NCBI RefSeq assembly: GCF_030272615.1
Contig: NW_026728907.1
Location: 280,001 to 310,000 of the forward strand
From: Cryptomeria japonica
Taxonomy: Eukaryota > Streptophyta > Pinopsida > Cupressales > Cupressaceae
Direction: 5' to 3'
DNA length: 30,000 nucleotides
How positions within the stretch are numbered: the first letter of the stretch is position 1; each line of letters opens with the position of its first letter. The notes beneath the pieces are model-generated. The model saw nothing but the letters and a program-made list of their open reading frames with translations. It searched no databases and was not told where the DNA came from. Positions 19,291 through 30,000 of the stretch are shown piece by piece. A program made the position numbers and the translations under genes.

Positions 19291-20779
19291 AAGGCAAAAA
19301 AAGTTGAGATTATAGAATTTCCCACTTGAGAGATTGTAAAAAAAAAAAATTTAAAATGAAGGAAACGCGGGTGCCAAGGTGTGCGCAGCCCAGCCAAGGT
19401 GTGCGCACCAAGGCGCCCACCCTGGCGAAGGTGCACGCAAGGTGCGCACCCGAGGCAAACCGGACAATTAACCCAACTTTCGACTTCGCGCGCACCTTGG
19501 AGCGCACTTCGGAGCGCTCCTTGGTGCGCACCAATCTTGGGCACCTCGGAGTGCACCATGGCGCCCACCAAGGTGCGCACCCGGGGCAAACCGAGCTCCG
19601 ACTTCGTGCGCACCTTGGAGCGCACGAAAGGTGCGCACCATGGCGCCCACCAAGGTGCGCAGCCCAGCCAAGGCGTGCGCATCAAGGTGCGCACCCTGGC
19701 GAAGGTGCGCACCCGGGGCAAACCGAGCTCCGACTTCGTGCGCACCTTGGAGCGCACAAAAGGTGCGCAACCCAGCCAAGGTGTGCGCACCCCGGTCAAA
19801 CCGAGCTCCGAATCGTGCGCACCAGAGGTGCACGCCATCGTGCGCACCTTGGAGCACACTTCGGAGCCCTCCTTGGTGCGCGCCGATGTTGCGCACCTCG
19901 GAGCGCACCCGGGGAAAACAATGCAATTAACCCGACTTTCGACTTCGTGGGCACCTCGGAGCGCTCTCGGGTTCGCACCTCGGAGCACACCGAGGTGCGC
20001 ACCTTTGATGCGCTGCCTTCACCAATTTCCAGAAAAGGCAAGAAAACATTGAGAAGGTGTGCGCACCGAGGTGCCCACCCTGGCGAAGGTGCACGCGAGG
20101 TGCGCACCCGGGGCAAACCGGGCTCCGACTTCGTGCACGCCGCACCTTGGAGCACACTTCGGAGCGCTCCTTGGTGCGCACCAGGGCGCGCAACCCAGCC
20201 GAGGTGCCCACCCCGGCGAAGGTGCACGCGAGGTGCGCACCCGGGGCAAACCGGGCTCCGACTTCGTGCACGCCATGGTGCCCACCGCGGCGAAGGTGCA
20301 CGCGAGGTGCGCACCCGGGGCAAACCGGGCTCCGACTTCGTGCACGCCGCACCTTGGAGCACACTTCGGAGCGCTCCTTGGTGCGCACCATGGTGCCCAC
20401 CAGGGCGCGCAACCCCGCCGAAGGTGCACGCGAGGTGCGCACCCGGGGCAAACCGGGCTCCGACTTCGTGCACGCCGCACCTTGGAGCACACTTCGGAGC
20501 GCTCCTTGGTGCGCACCATGGTGCCCACCAGGGCGCGCAACCCCGCCGAAGGTGCACGCGAGGTGCGCACCCGGGGCAAACCGGGCTCCGACTTCGTGCA
20601 CGCCATGGTGCGCACCGCGGCGAAGGTGCGCACCCGGGGCAAACCGGGCTCCGACTTCGTGCACGCCGCACCTTGGAGCACACTTCGGAGCGCTCCTTGG
20701 TGCGCACCAGGGCGCGCAACCCAGCCGAGGTGCCCACCCCGGCGAAGGTGCACGCGAGGTGCGTACCCGGGGCAAACCG

Positions 20780-22274
20780 GGCTCCGACTTCGTGCACGCC
20801 GCACCTTGGAGCACACTTCGGAGCGCTCCTTGGTGCGCACCATGGTGCCCACCAGGCCGCGCAACCCAGCCAAGGTGTGCGCACCAAGGTGCACGCGAGG
20901 TGCGCACCCGGGGCAAACCGGGGTCCGACTTCGTGCACGCCGCACCTTGGAGCACACATCGGGGCGCTCCCGGGTTCGCACCGGCGTTGCGCACCGTGGT
21001 GGGCACCTCGGAGCACACCAAGGTGGGCAGCGAGGTGCGCACCTTTGATGCGATGCCTTCACTAATTTCCATAAAAGGCAAAAAAAAAACGAGATTTTAA
21101 AATTTCCGTTTTGAAAGATAGTGAGAAAAAGGGAATGCTGGTGCCATCTTGAGCCCGCCCTGGTGCGCAGCCCAGCCAAGGTGTGCGCACCAAGGTGCCC
21201 ACCCTGGCGAAGGTGCGCGCCCGGACAATTAATCCAACTTCCAACTTCGCGCGCGCCAGGGTGGGAGCGCACCCAACAACCGGGCCTGGGAAGAGCCAAT
21301 GCGAGAAACCCCACCAAACGCTCTGACAAAAAAAGAGGGGGCGCTCCAGTAACCCCGCTTCGGAGCGCACCCTGGGCAAACCCAGCCAAGGTGCCCACCC
21401 CGGCCAAGGTGCAGGCGAGGTGCGCACCCGGGGCAAACCGGGCTCCGACAACGTGCACGCCGCACCTTGGAGCACACTTCGTAGTGCTCCCGGGTGCGCA
21501 CCTCAGAGCACACCAAGGTGGGCAGCGAGGTGCGCACCTTTGATGCGCTGCCTTCACTAATTTCCAGAAAAGGCAAAAAAAAAAGGAGATTTTAAAATTT
21601 CCGTTTTGAAAGATAGTGAAAAAAACGGAACGCGCGTGCCATCTTGAGCCCGCCCTGGTGCGCAGCCCAGGTAAGGTGCCCACCCTGGCAAAGGTGCGCA
21701 CCCGGGCAATTAACCCTACTTCCGACTTCGTGCGCGCCAGGGTGGCAACCGGGCCTCGGAAGAGCCAATGCGAGAAACCCCACCAAACGCTCCGACAAAA
21801 AAAGAGGCGGCGCTCCAATAACCCCGCTTCGGAGCGCAGCCGGGGCAAACCCAGCCAAGGTGCCCACCCCGACGAAGGTGCACGCGAGGTGCGCACCCGG
21901 GGCAAACCGGGCTCCGACAACGTGCACGCAGCACCTTGGAGCACACTTCGAAGCACTCCCGGGTGCCCACCGGCGTTGCGCACCGTGGTGGGCAGCGAGG
22001 TGCGCACCTTTGATGCGCTGCCTTCACTAATTTCCAGAAAAAGGCAAAAAAAAATGAGATTTTAAAATTTCCGTTTTGAAAGATAGTGAAAAAAAAGGAA
22101 CGCGGGTGCCATCTTGAGCCCGCCCTGGTGCGCAGCCCAGGCAAGGCATGCGCACCAAGGTGCCCACCCGAGGTGCACACCCGGGGCAAACCGGGCTCCG
22201 ACTTCGTGCAGGCCGCACCTTGGAGCACACTTCGGAGCGCTCCTTGGTGCGCACCATGGTGCCCACCAGGGCGC
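20780..22274. repeat. Internal segmental duplication, first copy
   Basis: This segment recurs at 23145-24639 at a shift of 2,365 bp. After it the second copy lacks 278 bp, and similarity continues at a shift of about 2,086 bp (for example 22719 against 24805). The 2,365-bp shift equals four successive anchor steps (495, 470, 633, 767), so whole sub-units were duplicated together. Confidence 0.85.
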
Positions 22275-25200
22275 GCAACCCAGCCAAGGTCTGCACACCA
22301 AGGTGCCCACCCCGGCGAAGGTGCACGCGAGGTGCGCACCCGGGGCAAACCGGGCTCCGACTTCGTGCACGCCATGGTGCCCACCGCGGCGAAGGTGCAC
22401 GCGAGGTGCGCACCCGGGGCAAACCGGGCTCCGACTTCGTGCACGCCGCACCTTGGAGCACACTTCGGAGCGCTCCTTGGTGCGCACCATGGTGCCCACC
22501 AGGGCGCGCAACCCAGCCAAGGTGTGCGCACCAAGGTGCACGCGAGGTGCGCACCCGGGGCAAACCGGGGTCCGACTTCGTGCACGCCGCACCTTGGAGC
22601 ACACATCGGAGCGCTCCCAGGTTCGCACCAGCGTTGCGCACCTTTGATGCGCTGCCTTCACTAATTTCAAGAAAAGGCAAAAAAAAACGAGATTTTAAAA
22701 TTTCCGTTCTGAAAGATAGTGAAAAAAACGGAACGCGGGTGCCATCTTGAGCCCTTCCTGGTGCGCAGCCCAGGCAAGTTGTGCGCACCAAGGTGCCCAC
22801 CCTGGCGGAGGTGCGCGCCCGGGGCAATCCGGGCTCCGACTTCGTGCACTGCATGGTGCCCACCAAGGCGCGCAACCCAGCCAAGGTGCCCACCGCAGCG
22901 AAGGTGCACGCGAGGTGCGCACCCGAGGTGCACACCCGGGGCAAACCGGGCTCCGACTTCGTGCACGCCGCACCTTGGAGCACACTTCAGAGCGCTCCTT
23001 GGTGCGCACCAGGGCGCGCAACCCAGCCGAGGTGCCCACCCCGGCGAAGGTGCACGCGAGGTGCGCACCCGGGGCAAACCGGGCTCCGACTTCGTGCACG
23101 CCATGGTGCCCACCGCGGCGAAGGTGCGCACCCGGGGCAAACCGGGCTCCGACTTCGTGCACGCCGCACCTTGGAGCACACTTCGGAGCGCTCCTTGGTG
23201 CGCACCATGGTGCCCACCAGGCCGCGCAACCCAGCCAAGGTGTGCGCACCAAGGTGCACGCGAGGTGCGCACCCGGGGCAAACCGGGGTCCGACTTCGTG
23301 CACGCCGCACCTTGGAGCACACATCGGGGCGCTCCCGGGTTCGCACCGGCGTTGCGCACCGTGGTGGGCACCTCGGAGCACACCAAGGTGGGCAGCGAGG
23401 TGCGCACCTTTGATGCGATGCCTTCACTAATTTCCATAAAAGGCAAAAAAAAAACGAGATTTTAAAATTTCCGTTTTGAAAGATAGTGAGAAAAAGGGAA
23501 TGCTGGTGCCATCTTGAGCCCGCCCTGGTGCGCAGCCCAGCCAAGGTTTGCGCACCAAGGTGCCCACCCTGGCGAAGGTGCGCGCCCGGGCAATTAACCC
23601 AACTTCCAACTTCGCGCGCGCCAGGGTGGGAGCGCACCCAACAACCGGGCCTGGGAAGAGCCAATGCGAGAAACCCCACCAAACTCTCTGACAAAAAAAG
23701 AGGGGGCGCTCCAGTAACCCCGCTTCGGAGCGCACCCTGGGCAAACCCAGCCAAGGTGCCCACCCCGGCCAAGGTGCAGGCGAGGTGCGCACCCGGGGCA
23801 AACCGGGCTCCGACAACGTGCACGCCGCACCTTGGAGCACACTTCGTAGCGCTCCCGGGTGCGCACCTCAGAGCACACCAAGGTGGGCAGCGAGGTGCGC
23901 ACCTTTGATGCGCTGCCTTCACTAATTTCCAGAAAAGGCAAAAAAAAAAGGAGATTTTAAAATTTCCGTTTTGAAAGATAGTGAAAAAAACGGAACGCGC
24001 GTGCCATCTTGAGCCCGCCCTGGTGCGCAGCCCAGGTAAGGTGCCACCCTGGCAAAGGTGCGCACCCGGGCAATTAACCCTACTTCCGACTTCGTGCGCG
24101 CCAGGGTGGCAACCGGGCCTCGGAAGAGCCAATGCGAGAAACCCCACCAAACGCTCCGACAAAAAAAGAGGCGGCGCTCCAATAACCCCGCTTCGGAGCG
24201 CAGCCGGGGCAAACCAAGCCAAGGTGCCCACCCCGACGAAGGTGCACGCGAGGTGCGCACCCGGGGCAAACCGGGCTCCGACAACGTGCACGCAGCACCT
24301 TGGAGCACACTTCGAAGCACTCCCGGGTGCCCACCGGCGTTGCGCACCGTGGTGGGCAGCGAGGTGCGCACCTTTGATGCGCTGCCTTCACTAATTTCCA
24401 GAAAAAGGCAAAAAAAAATGAGATTTTAAAATTTCCGTTTTGAAAGATAGTGAAAAAAAAGGAACGCGGGTGCCATCTTGAGCCCGCCCTGGTGCGCAGC
24501 CCAGGCAAGGCATGCGCACCAAGGTGCCCACCCGAGGTGCACACCCGGGGCAAACCGGGCTCCGACTTCGTGCAGGCCGCACCTTGGAGCACACTTCGGA
24601 GCGCTCCTTGGTGCGCACCATGGTGCCCACCAGGGCGCACCCGAGGCAAACCGGGCTCCGACTTCGTGCACGCCGCACCTTGGAGCACACATCGGAGCGC
24701 TCCCAGGTTCGCACCAGCGTTGCGCACCTTTGATGCGCTGCCTTCACTAATTTCCAGAAAAGGCAAAAAAAAACGATATTTTAAAATTTCCGTTCTGAAA
24801 GATAGTGAAAAAAACGGAACGCGGGTGCCATCTTGAGCCCTTCCTGATGCGCAGCCCAGGCAAGTTGTGCGCACCAAGGTGCCCACCCTGGCGGAGGTGC
24901 GCGCCCGGGGCAAACCGGGCTCCGACTTCGTGCACTGCATGGTGCCCACCAAGGCGCGCAACCCAGCCAAGGTGCCCACCGCAGCGAAGGTGCACGCGAG
25001 GTGCGCACCCGAGGTGCACACCCGGGGCAAACCGGGCTCCGACTTCGTGCACGCCGCACCTTGGAGCACACTTCAGAGCGCTCCTTGGTACGCACCAGGG
25101 CGCGCAACCCAGCCAAGGTGCTCACCCCGGCGAAGGTGCACGCGAGGTGCGCACCCGGGGCAAACCGGGCTCGGACTTCGTGCACGCCGCACCTTGGAGC

Positions 25201-25320
25201 ACACATCGGAGCGCTCCCGGGTTCGCACCAGCATTGCGCACCTTTGATGCGCTGCCTTCACTAATTTCCAGAAAAGGCAAAAAAAAGAAAAAAATGAGAT
25301 TTTAAAATTTCCGTTTTGAA
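21093..25320. repeat. Recurrent T/A-rich anchor block
   Basis: GGCAAAAAAAA, then GAGATTTTAAAATTTCC, then GTTTTGAAAGATAGTGA, is found with the GATTTT at 21093, 21588, 22058, 22691, 23458, 23953, 24422, 24777 (mutated) and 25298, and in the second macro-copy at 28955, 29450 and 29920. It is always preceded by CTTTGATGCGCTGCCTTCAC or a variant, and followed by GGGTGCCATCTTGAGCCC or a variant. It is the only A/T-rich element in an otherwise GC-rich field. Diverged relatives lie near 19311 and 27248, and truncated ones near 20030 and 27960. Confidence 0.9.
23145..24639. repeat. Internal segmental duplication, second copy
   Basis: Near-identical to 20780-22274. It includes the distinctive segment GAGCCAATGCGAGAAACCCC with a following AAAAAAAGAG run, near 23658 and 24126 here and near 21293 and 21764 in the first copy. 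Only a few base changes are visible, so the duplication is recent or homogenised. Confidence 0.85.
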
Positions 25321-25387
25321 AGATAGTGAAAAAAACGGAACGCGGGTGCCATCTTGAGCCCGCCCTGGTGTGCAGCCCAGGCAAGTT

Positions 25388-25414
25388 GTGCGCACCAAGG
25401 CACCCACCCTGGCC
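25388..25414. other. Junction of the two macro-repeat copies
   Basis: To the left is the GGTGCGCACC-type sequence (GTGCGCACCAAGG); to the right the G-rich minisatellite resumes (CCAAGGTGGGTCACGG). The join falls in CACCCACCCTGGCC. The word CCCACCCTGGC also occurs in the normal GGTGCGCACC-type unit (TGCCCACCCTGGCGAAGG), so unequal exchange at shared short homology is a plausible cause. Confidence 0.75.
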
Positions 25415-26654
25415 AAGGTGGGTCACGGGGTGGGTCCTAGGGTGGGTAACGGGGTGGGTACTAAGGTGCGTGCCAAGGTGGGTCATAGGGTGGGTGCCAA
25501 GGTGGGCACCAGGGTGGGTGTGCACCAACCCTAGCCAGGGTAGGTCACGGGGTGGTTGTCGGGGTGGGCGTCAAGGAGCCAAGGTGGGTGGCAAGTAGCC
25601 AAGTTGCGTGCCAAGGTGGGTGTCGGGGTGGGTGCCAAGGATCCAAGGTGGGTGCCAAGGAACCAAGGTGGGTGTCTGGGTGGGTGCCGAGGTGGGAGCC
25701 AGGGTGGGTCCCAAGGTGAGTGCAAAGGTGGGTGCCAGGGTCAAGGTGAGTGCCAATGTGGGTTCCAAGGTGCCAGGGTCAGGGTGAGTGCCAATGTGGG
25801 TTCAAAGGTGCTAAGTTGGGTGCGAGGTTGGGTGCGAGGGTGGGTGGGTGCCAAGGTGTGCTAGGTGGAAGCCCGGGTGGGTCGGCATCCCATGGGTGTC
25901 GAGTTGGGTGCCTGATGGGTGCTTCTTGTCAAGTTTTAGTCGTCGGGACTCATTTCGAGCCTTAGAGGTCGTTTCTTGTCCGGTTGCCCTGTCTTCGACC
26001 TGGGAACCCAATTTTGGTCCTCGGGTCCCATTTTTTTTTGTCTCGCATCCCACTTTTGGCCTGTGGCCTTTTCGGGGTCGATTCTCGTTTTGGGCATCAG
26101 AGCATGTTTCTTCTCCTAAAACCCAATATTTGTTTATTAAGTCTCGGAACACATTTTTGTTCTCGTGGACCCATCATGGGTCTTGGAACGCATTTGTGGT
26201 CCTTGGGTCCCATTTTGCATCCCGAAACTTGTGTTTTGGTGCTTGATCCCTATTTTGGGTGCCCACCTTGCACCAAGTGCGCACCCGGGGCAAACCGAGC
26301 GCCTTGGTGCACCGGGGCAAGATCGAGCGTGCACCCGAGGCGCCCCGAACATGCACCAAGGTGCACTCGGCCCACATGTGAGCGCAGGTCGTTGCGCCCG
26401 AGGTGGTGTGTGGGCACCGCGTTGCAGACGGGACACTGCACGCACACGACGCCCCCTCCAGGTGCACGCACGTAGGCCGGGCCGGGTGCACACCCGACGC
26501 CCTAGCAAGGTGCGCGCACCCGGGCAGGGCTCACACTTGGCGAACGGGGCGCACTTCGCGAGGGAGGGTGTGCACCTCGACGGGGGTGGGTGGCCGGGGT
26601 GGATTCGCACGTGGGTCGCGGTTTGCTAAGTACACACTGCGACAAGCTCATAAC

Positions 26655-26772
26655 GGGTGCGATCATACCAGCGTTAGTGCACCGGATCCCATCAGAACTC
26701 CGCAGTTAAGCGCGCTTGGGCCGAAGTAGTACTGGGATGGGTGACCTCCCGGGAAGTCCCGGTGTTGCACCC
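26655..26772 (+). rRNA. 5S ribosomal RNA, second copy
   Basis: 118 bp, with the same ends, box A and box C as the first copy. It differs at two bases: G at 5S position 19 (26673) and A at position 70 (26724); the latter lies in or beside the intermediate promoter element. Ends still pair and a T run follows. Both copies look functional; which one matches the main expressed 5S type cannot be told here. Confidence 0.97.
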
Positions 26773-26778
26773 TTTTTT
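26773..26778 (+). terminator. RNA polymerase III terminator of 5S, second copy
   Basis: Six T residues directly after the 5S coding region, identical to the first copy, with a further T run four bases on. Confidence 0.9.
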
Positions 26779-27226
26779 AGTTTTTCGCCGGGCATCGCAA
26801 TGCTATTTGAATAAACCTTTTGCCCGTTTGCGTTCTCGTTGGGGCCGGGCCGGGCCGGGGTGCGCTGCCCGCACTACCGCGCGCGCGGGGGCGACACCGA
26901 GCGCGCACCCGAGGCGCCCCGAGCACACAGGCCACGGTGCAACCCGGGCGTTGTGCGCGCACCCCGGTGCGCCCGAGGTGCTGCGCGCGCACCCAGGTGA
27001 AATCGGTGTGCACCTCGGCCAGTGCGCGCTCGGTCGAGTCGCGCACGTTGGCCAAGGTGCACGGTGATGTTTCTTACTCTAAGGTTCCGCACCAGACGCC
27101 CGGGACAGGTGAGCGAAGCTGGGCGGGGCCGGGTGCGCGGCCGGGGCAGGTGCACGCAGCTGGAGAGAGCTTTGGAGCACACTTCGGAGCGCACCAATGA
27201 TGCGCTCCATTCAAAAGTTTCCTGAA
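26779..27226. other. 5S downstream spacer, second copy
   Basis: Same layout as 18842-19290, with substitutions at 26794 (G to A), 26840 (C to T) and 26918 (A to C), and a one-base shorter G run after the alternating CG tract. No gene is visible. Confidence 0.6.
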
Positions 27227-30000
27227 AAGGCAAAAAAAGTTGAGATTATAGAATTTCCCACTTGAGAGATTGTAAAAAAAAAAAATTTAAAATGAAGGAA
27301 ACGCGGGTGCCAAGGTGTGCGCAGCCCAGCCAAGGTGTGCGCACCAAGGCGCCCACCCTGGCGAAGGTGCACGCAAGGTGCGCACCCGAGGCAAACCGGA
27401 CAATTAACCCAACTTTCGACTTCGCGCGCACCTTGGAGCGCACTTCGGAGCGCTCCTTGGTGCGCACCAATCTTGGGCACCTCGGAGTGCACCATGGCGC
27501 CCACCAAGGTGCGCACCCGGGGCAAACCGAGCTCCGACTTCGTGCGCACCTTGGAGCGCACGAAAGGTGCGCACCATGGCGCCCACCAAGGTGCGCAGCC
27601 CAGCCAAGGCGTGCGCATCAAGGTGCGCACCCTGGCGAAGGTGCGCACCCGGGGCAAACCGAGCTCCGACTTCGTGCGCACCTTGGAGCGCACAAAAGGT
27701 GCGCAACCCAGCCAAGGTGTGCGCACCCCGGTCAAACCGAGCTCCGAATCGTGCGCACCAGAGGTGCACGCCATCGTGCGCACCTTGGAGCACACTTCGG
27801 AGCCCTCCTTGGTGCGCGCCGATGTTGCGCACCTCGGAGCGCACCCGGGGAAAACAATGCAATTAACCCGACTTTCGACTTCGTGGGCACCTCGGAGCGC
27901 TCTCGGGTTCGCACCTCGGAGCACACCGAGGTGCGCACCTTTGATGCGCTGCCTTCACCAATTTCCAGAAAAGGCAAGAAAACATTGAGAAGGTGTGCGC
28001 ACCGAGGTGCCCACCCTGGCGAAGGTGCACGCGAGGTGCGCACCCGGGGCAAACCGGGCTCCGACTTCGTGCACGCCGCACCTTGGAGCACACTTCGGAG
28101 CGCTCCTTGGTGCGCACCAGGGCGCGCAACCCAGCCGAGGTGCCCACCCCGGCGAAGGTGCACGCGAGGTGCGCACCCGGGGCAAACCGGGCTCCGACTT
28201 CGTGCACGCCATGGTGCCCACCGCGGCGAAGGTGCACGCGAGGTGCGCACCCGGGGCAAACCGGGCTCCGACTTCGTGCACGCCGCACCTTGGAGCACAC
28301 TTCGGAGCGCTCCTTGGTGCGCACCATGGTGCCCACCAGGGCGCGCAACCCCGCCGAAGGTGCACGCGAGGTGCGCACCCGGGGCAAACCGGGCTCCGAC
28401 TTCGTGCACGCCGCACCTTGGAGCACACTTCGGAGCGCTCCTTGGTGCGCACCATGGTGCCCACCAGGGCGCGCAACCCCGCCGAAGGTGCACGCGAGGT
28501 GCGCACCCGGGGCAAACCGGGCTCCGACTTCGTGCACGCCGCACCTTGGAGCACACTTCGGAGCGCTCCTTGGTGCGCACCAGGGCGCGCAACCCAGCCG
28601 AGGTGCCCACCCCGGCGAAGGTGCGTACCCGGGGCAAACCGGGCTCCGACTTCGTGCACGCCGCACCTTGGAGCACACTTCGGAGCGCTCCTTGGTGCGC
28701 ACCATGGTGCCCACCAGGCCGCGCAACCCAGCCAAGGTGTGCGCACCAAGGTGCACGCGAGGTGCGCACCCGGGGCAAACCGGGGTCCGACTTCGTGCAC
28801 GCCGCACCTTGGAGCACACATCGGGGCGCTCCCGGGTTCGCACCGGCGTTGCGCACCGTGGTGGGCACCTCGGAGCACACCAAGGTGGGCAGCGAGGTGC
28901 GCACCTTTGATGCGATGCCTTCACTAATTTCCATAAAAGGCAAAAAAAAAACGAGATTTTAAAATTTCCGTTTTGAAAGATAGTGAGAAAAAGGGAATGC
29001 TGGTGCCATCTTGAGCCCGCCCTGGTGCGCAGCCCAGCCAAGGTGTGCGCACCAAGGTGCCCACCCTGGCGAAGGTGCGCGCCCGGGCAATTAACCCAAC
29101 TTCCAACTTCGCGCGCGCCAGGGTGGGAGCGCACCCAACAACCGGGCCTGGGAAGAGCCAATGCGAGAAACCCCACCAAACGCTCTGACAAAAAAAGAGG
29201 GGGCGCTCCAGTAACCCCGCTTCGGAGCGCACCCTGGGCAAACCCAGCCAAGGTGCCCACCCCGGCCAAGGTGCAGGCGAGGTGCGCACCCGGGGCAAAC
29301 CGGGCTCCGACAACGTGCACGCCGCACCTTGGAGCACACTTCGTAGCGCTCCCGGGTGCGCACCTCAGAGCACACCAAGGTGGGCAGCGAGGTGCGCACC
29401 TTTGATGCGCTGCCTTCACTAATTTCCAGAAAAGGCAAAAAAAAAAGGAGATTTTAAAATTTCCGTTTTGAAAGATAGTGAAAAAAACGGAACGCGCGTG
29501 CCATCTTGAGCCCGCCCTGGTGCGCAGCCCAGGTAAGGTGCCCACCCTGGCAAAGGTGCGCACCCGGGCAATTAACCCTACTTCCGACTTCGTGCGCGCC
29601 AGGGTGGCAACCGGGCCTCGGAAGAGCCAATGCGAGAAACCCCACCAAACGCTCCGACAAAAAAAGAGGCGGCGCTCCAATAACCCCGCTTCGGAGCGCA
29701 GCCGGGGCAAACCCAGCCAAGGTGCCCACCCCGACGAAGGTGCACGCGAGGTGCGCACCCGGGGCAAACCGGGCTCCGACAACGTGCACGCAGCACCTTG
29801 GAGCACACTTCGAAGCACTCCCGGGTGCCCACCGGCGTTGCGCACCGTGGTGGGCAGCGAGGTGCGCACCTTTGATGCGCTGCCTTCACTAATTTCCAGA
29901 AAAAGGCAAAAAAAAATGAGATTTTAAAATTTCCGTTTTGAAAGATAGTGAAAAAAAAGGAACGCGGGTGCCATCTTGAGCCCGCCCTGGTGCGCAGCCC
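27227..30000. repeat. GGTGCGCACC-type nested repeat field, second copy (partial)
   Basis: It follows the first copy through about 20.05 kb without visible change. It then lacks about 74 bp within the 20.0-21.0 kb equivalent, where a CATGGTGCGCACCGCGGCG segment and its following unit are reduced. It continues through the 495- and 470-bp anchor steps to the window end. The open frames here (up to 668 residues, minus strand) are repeat artefacts. Confidence 0.9.

Larger units (their letters stand above)
17464..25400. repeat. 7.94-kb macro-repeat carrying one 5S gene, first copy
   Basis: Sequence from 17464 recurs from 25401 at a shift of 7,937 bp. Order within the unit: end of the G-rich minisatellite, T-rich spacer, 5S upstream spacer, 5S gene, downstream spacer, GGTGCGCACC-type nested repeats. 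The shift becomes 7,936 after a one-base change in a G run near 18950, and 7,862 by about 21 kb because the second copy lacks about 74 bp. Apart from this the copies are almost identical, implying a recent tandem duplication or active homogenisation. Confidence 0.93.
19291..25400. repeat. GGTGCGCACC-type nested repeat field
   Basis: About 6 kb assembled from a small vocabulary: GGTGCGCACC (a perfect 10-bp palindrome), CCCGGGGCAAACCGGGCTCC, GACTTCGTGCACGCC, GCACCTTGGAGCACACTTCG, GAGCGCTCCTTGGTGCGCAC. Sub-units are separated by a T/A-rich block at irregular steps of 355-767 bp. Stop codons are rare on both strands, so open frames reach 662 residues on the minus strand and 579 on the plus strand. 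They overlap in several frames and are rich in Ala, Arg, Pro, Cys and His. I do not consider any of them genes. Confidence 0.9.
25401..30000. repeat. 7.94-kb macro-repeat, second copy (cut by window end)
   Basis: It repeats the first macro-unit from its start: minisatellite end (25401-25927), T-rich spacer (25928-26267), 5S upstream spacer (26268-26654), 5S gene, downstream spacer and nested repeats with anchors at 28955, 29450 and 29920. The window ends within it, so whether further copies follow is unknown. Confidence 0.93.

Noticed and set aside
19326-21065. 579-residue plus-strand open frame, and overlapping minus-strand frames up to 668 residues (also around 27262-29869)
   Set aside because: They arise from GC-rich repeats with few stop codons; several frames on both strands are open over the same bases, the composition is low-complexity, and frames change with unit number.

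Overview
The window is nuclear DNA from a land plant, very probably a seed plant. The evidence is two plant-type 5S rRNA genes (18718-18835 and 26655-26772), one chromovirus-type Ty3/gypsy LTR retrotransposon primed by initiator Met-tRNA, and satellite DNA nearly everywhere else. I see no ordinary host protein gene. The only convincing protein-coding gene belongs to the retrotransposon. Most other long open frames lie in GC-rich repeats that lack stop codons on both strands, and I treat them as artefacts.

Layout. 1-679 is unassigned. 680-1401 holds decayed forms of a satellite, which becomes a regular 188-bp tandem array at 1402-5510 (about 22 units); each unit carries a nested inverted repeat. 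5511-16090 is a related family of longer tandem units. Each has the same TATA-box core (CCCC then TATATAAG), and unit length falls from about 490 to 441, 311 and 157 bp along the array. In the long units a hairpin-forming inverted repeat sits 32-34 bp upstream of the TATA box. A complete young LTR retrotransposon (5895-11842; 948-bp LTRs identical by eye; TCCCC target duplication) interrupts one unit exactly at its TATA box. A 52-bp palindromic array (14371-15012) lies inside another unit.

From about 16.1 kb the sequence changes to a G-rich GGTGGGTGC minisatellite, then a T-rich spacer, then a 5S rRNA gene, then about 6 kb of nested repeats built from the palindromic word GGTGCGCACC and punctuated by a T/A-rich block. 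This block of 7,937 bp (17464-25400) is tandemly duplicated; the second copy starts at 25401 and runs off the window. There is therefore one 5S gene per ~7.9 kb, far sparser than a usual plant 5S array.

How the parts relate. The chromovirus encodes Gag, protease, reverse transcriptase and a C-terminal chromodomain in one frame. RNase H and integrase are missing, replaced by an unrecognised ~100-residue domain present twice. It probably depends on a partner element for integration. Its chromodomain fits its location inside satellite heterochromatin. The most notable signals are this rebuilt polyprotein, the position-conserved inverted repeat upstream of the TATA boxes, and the 5S-bearing 7.9-kb macro-repeat, whose two copies differ mainly in and just after the 5S gene.
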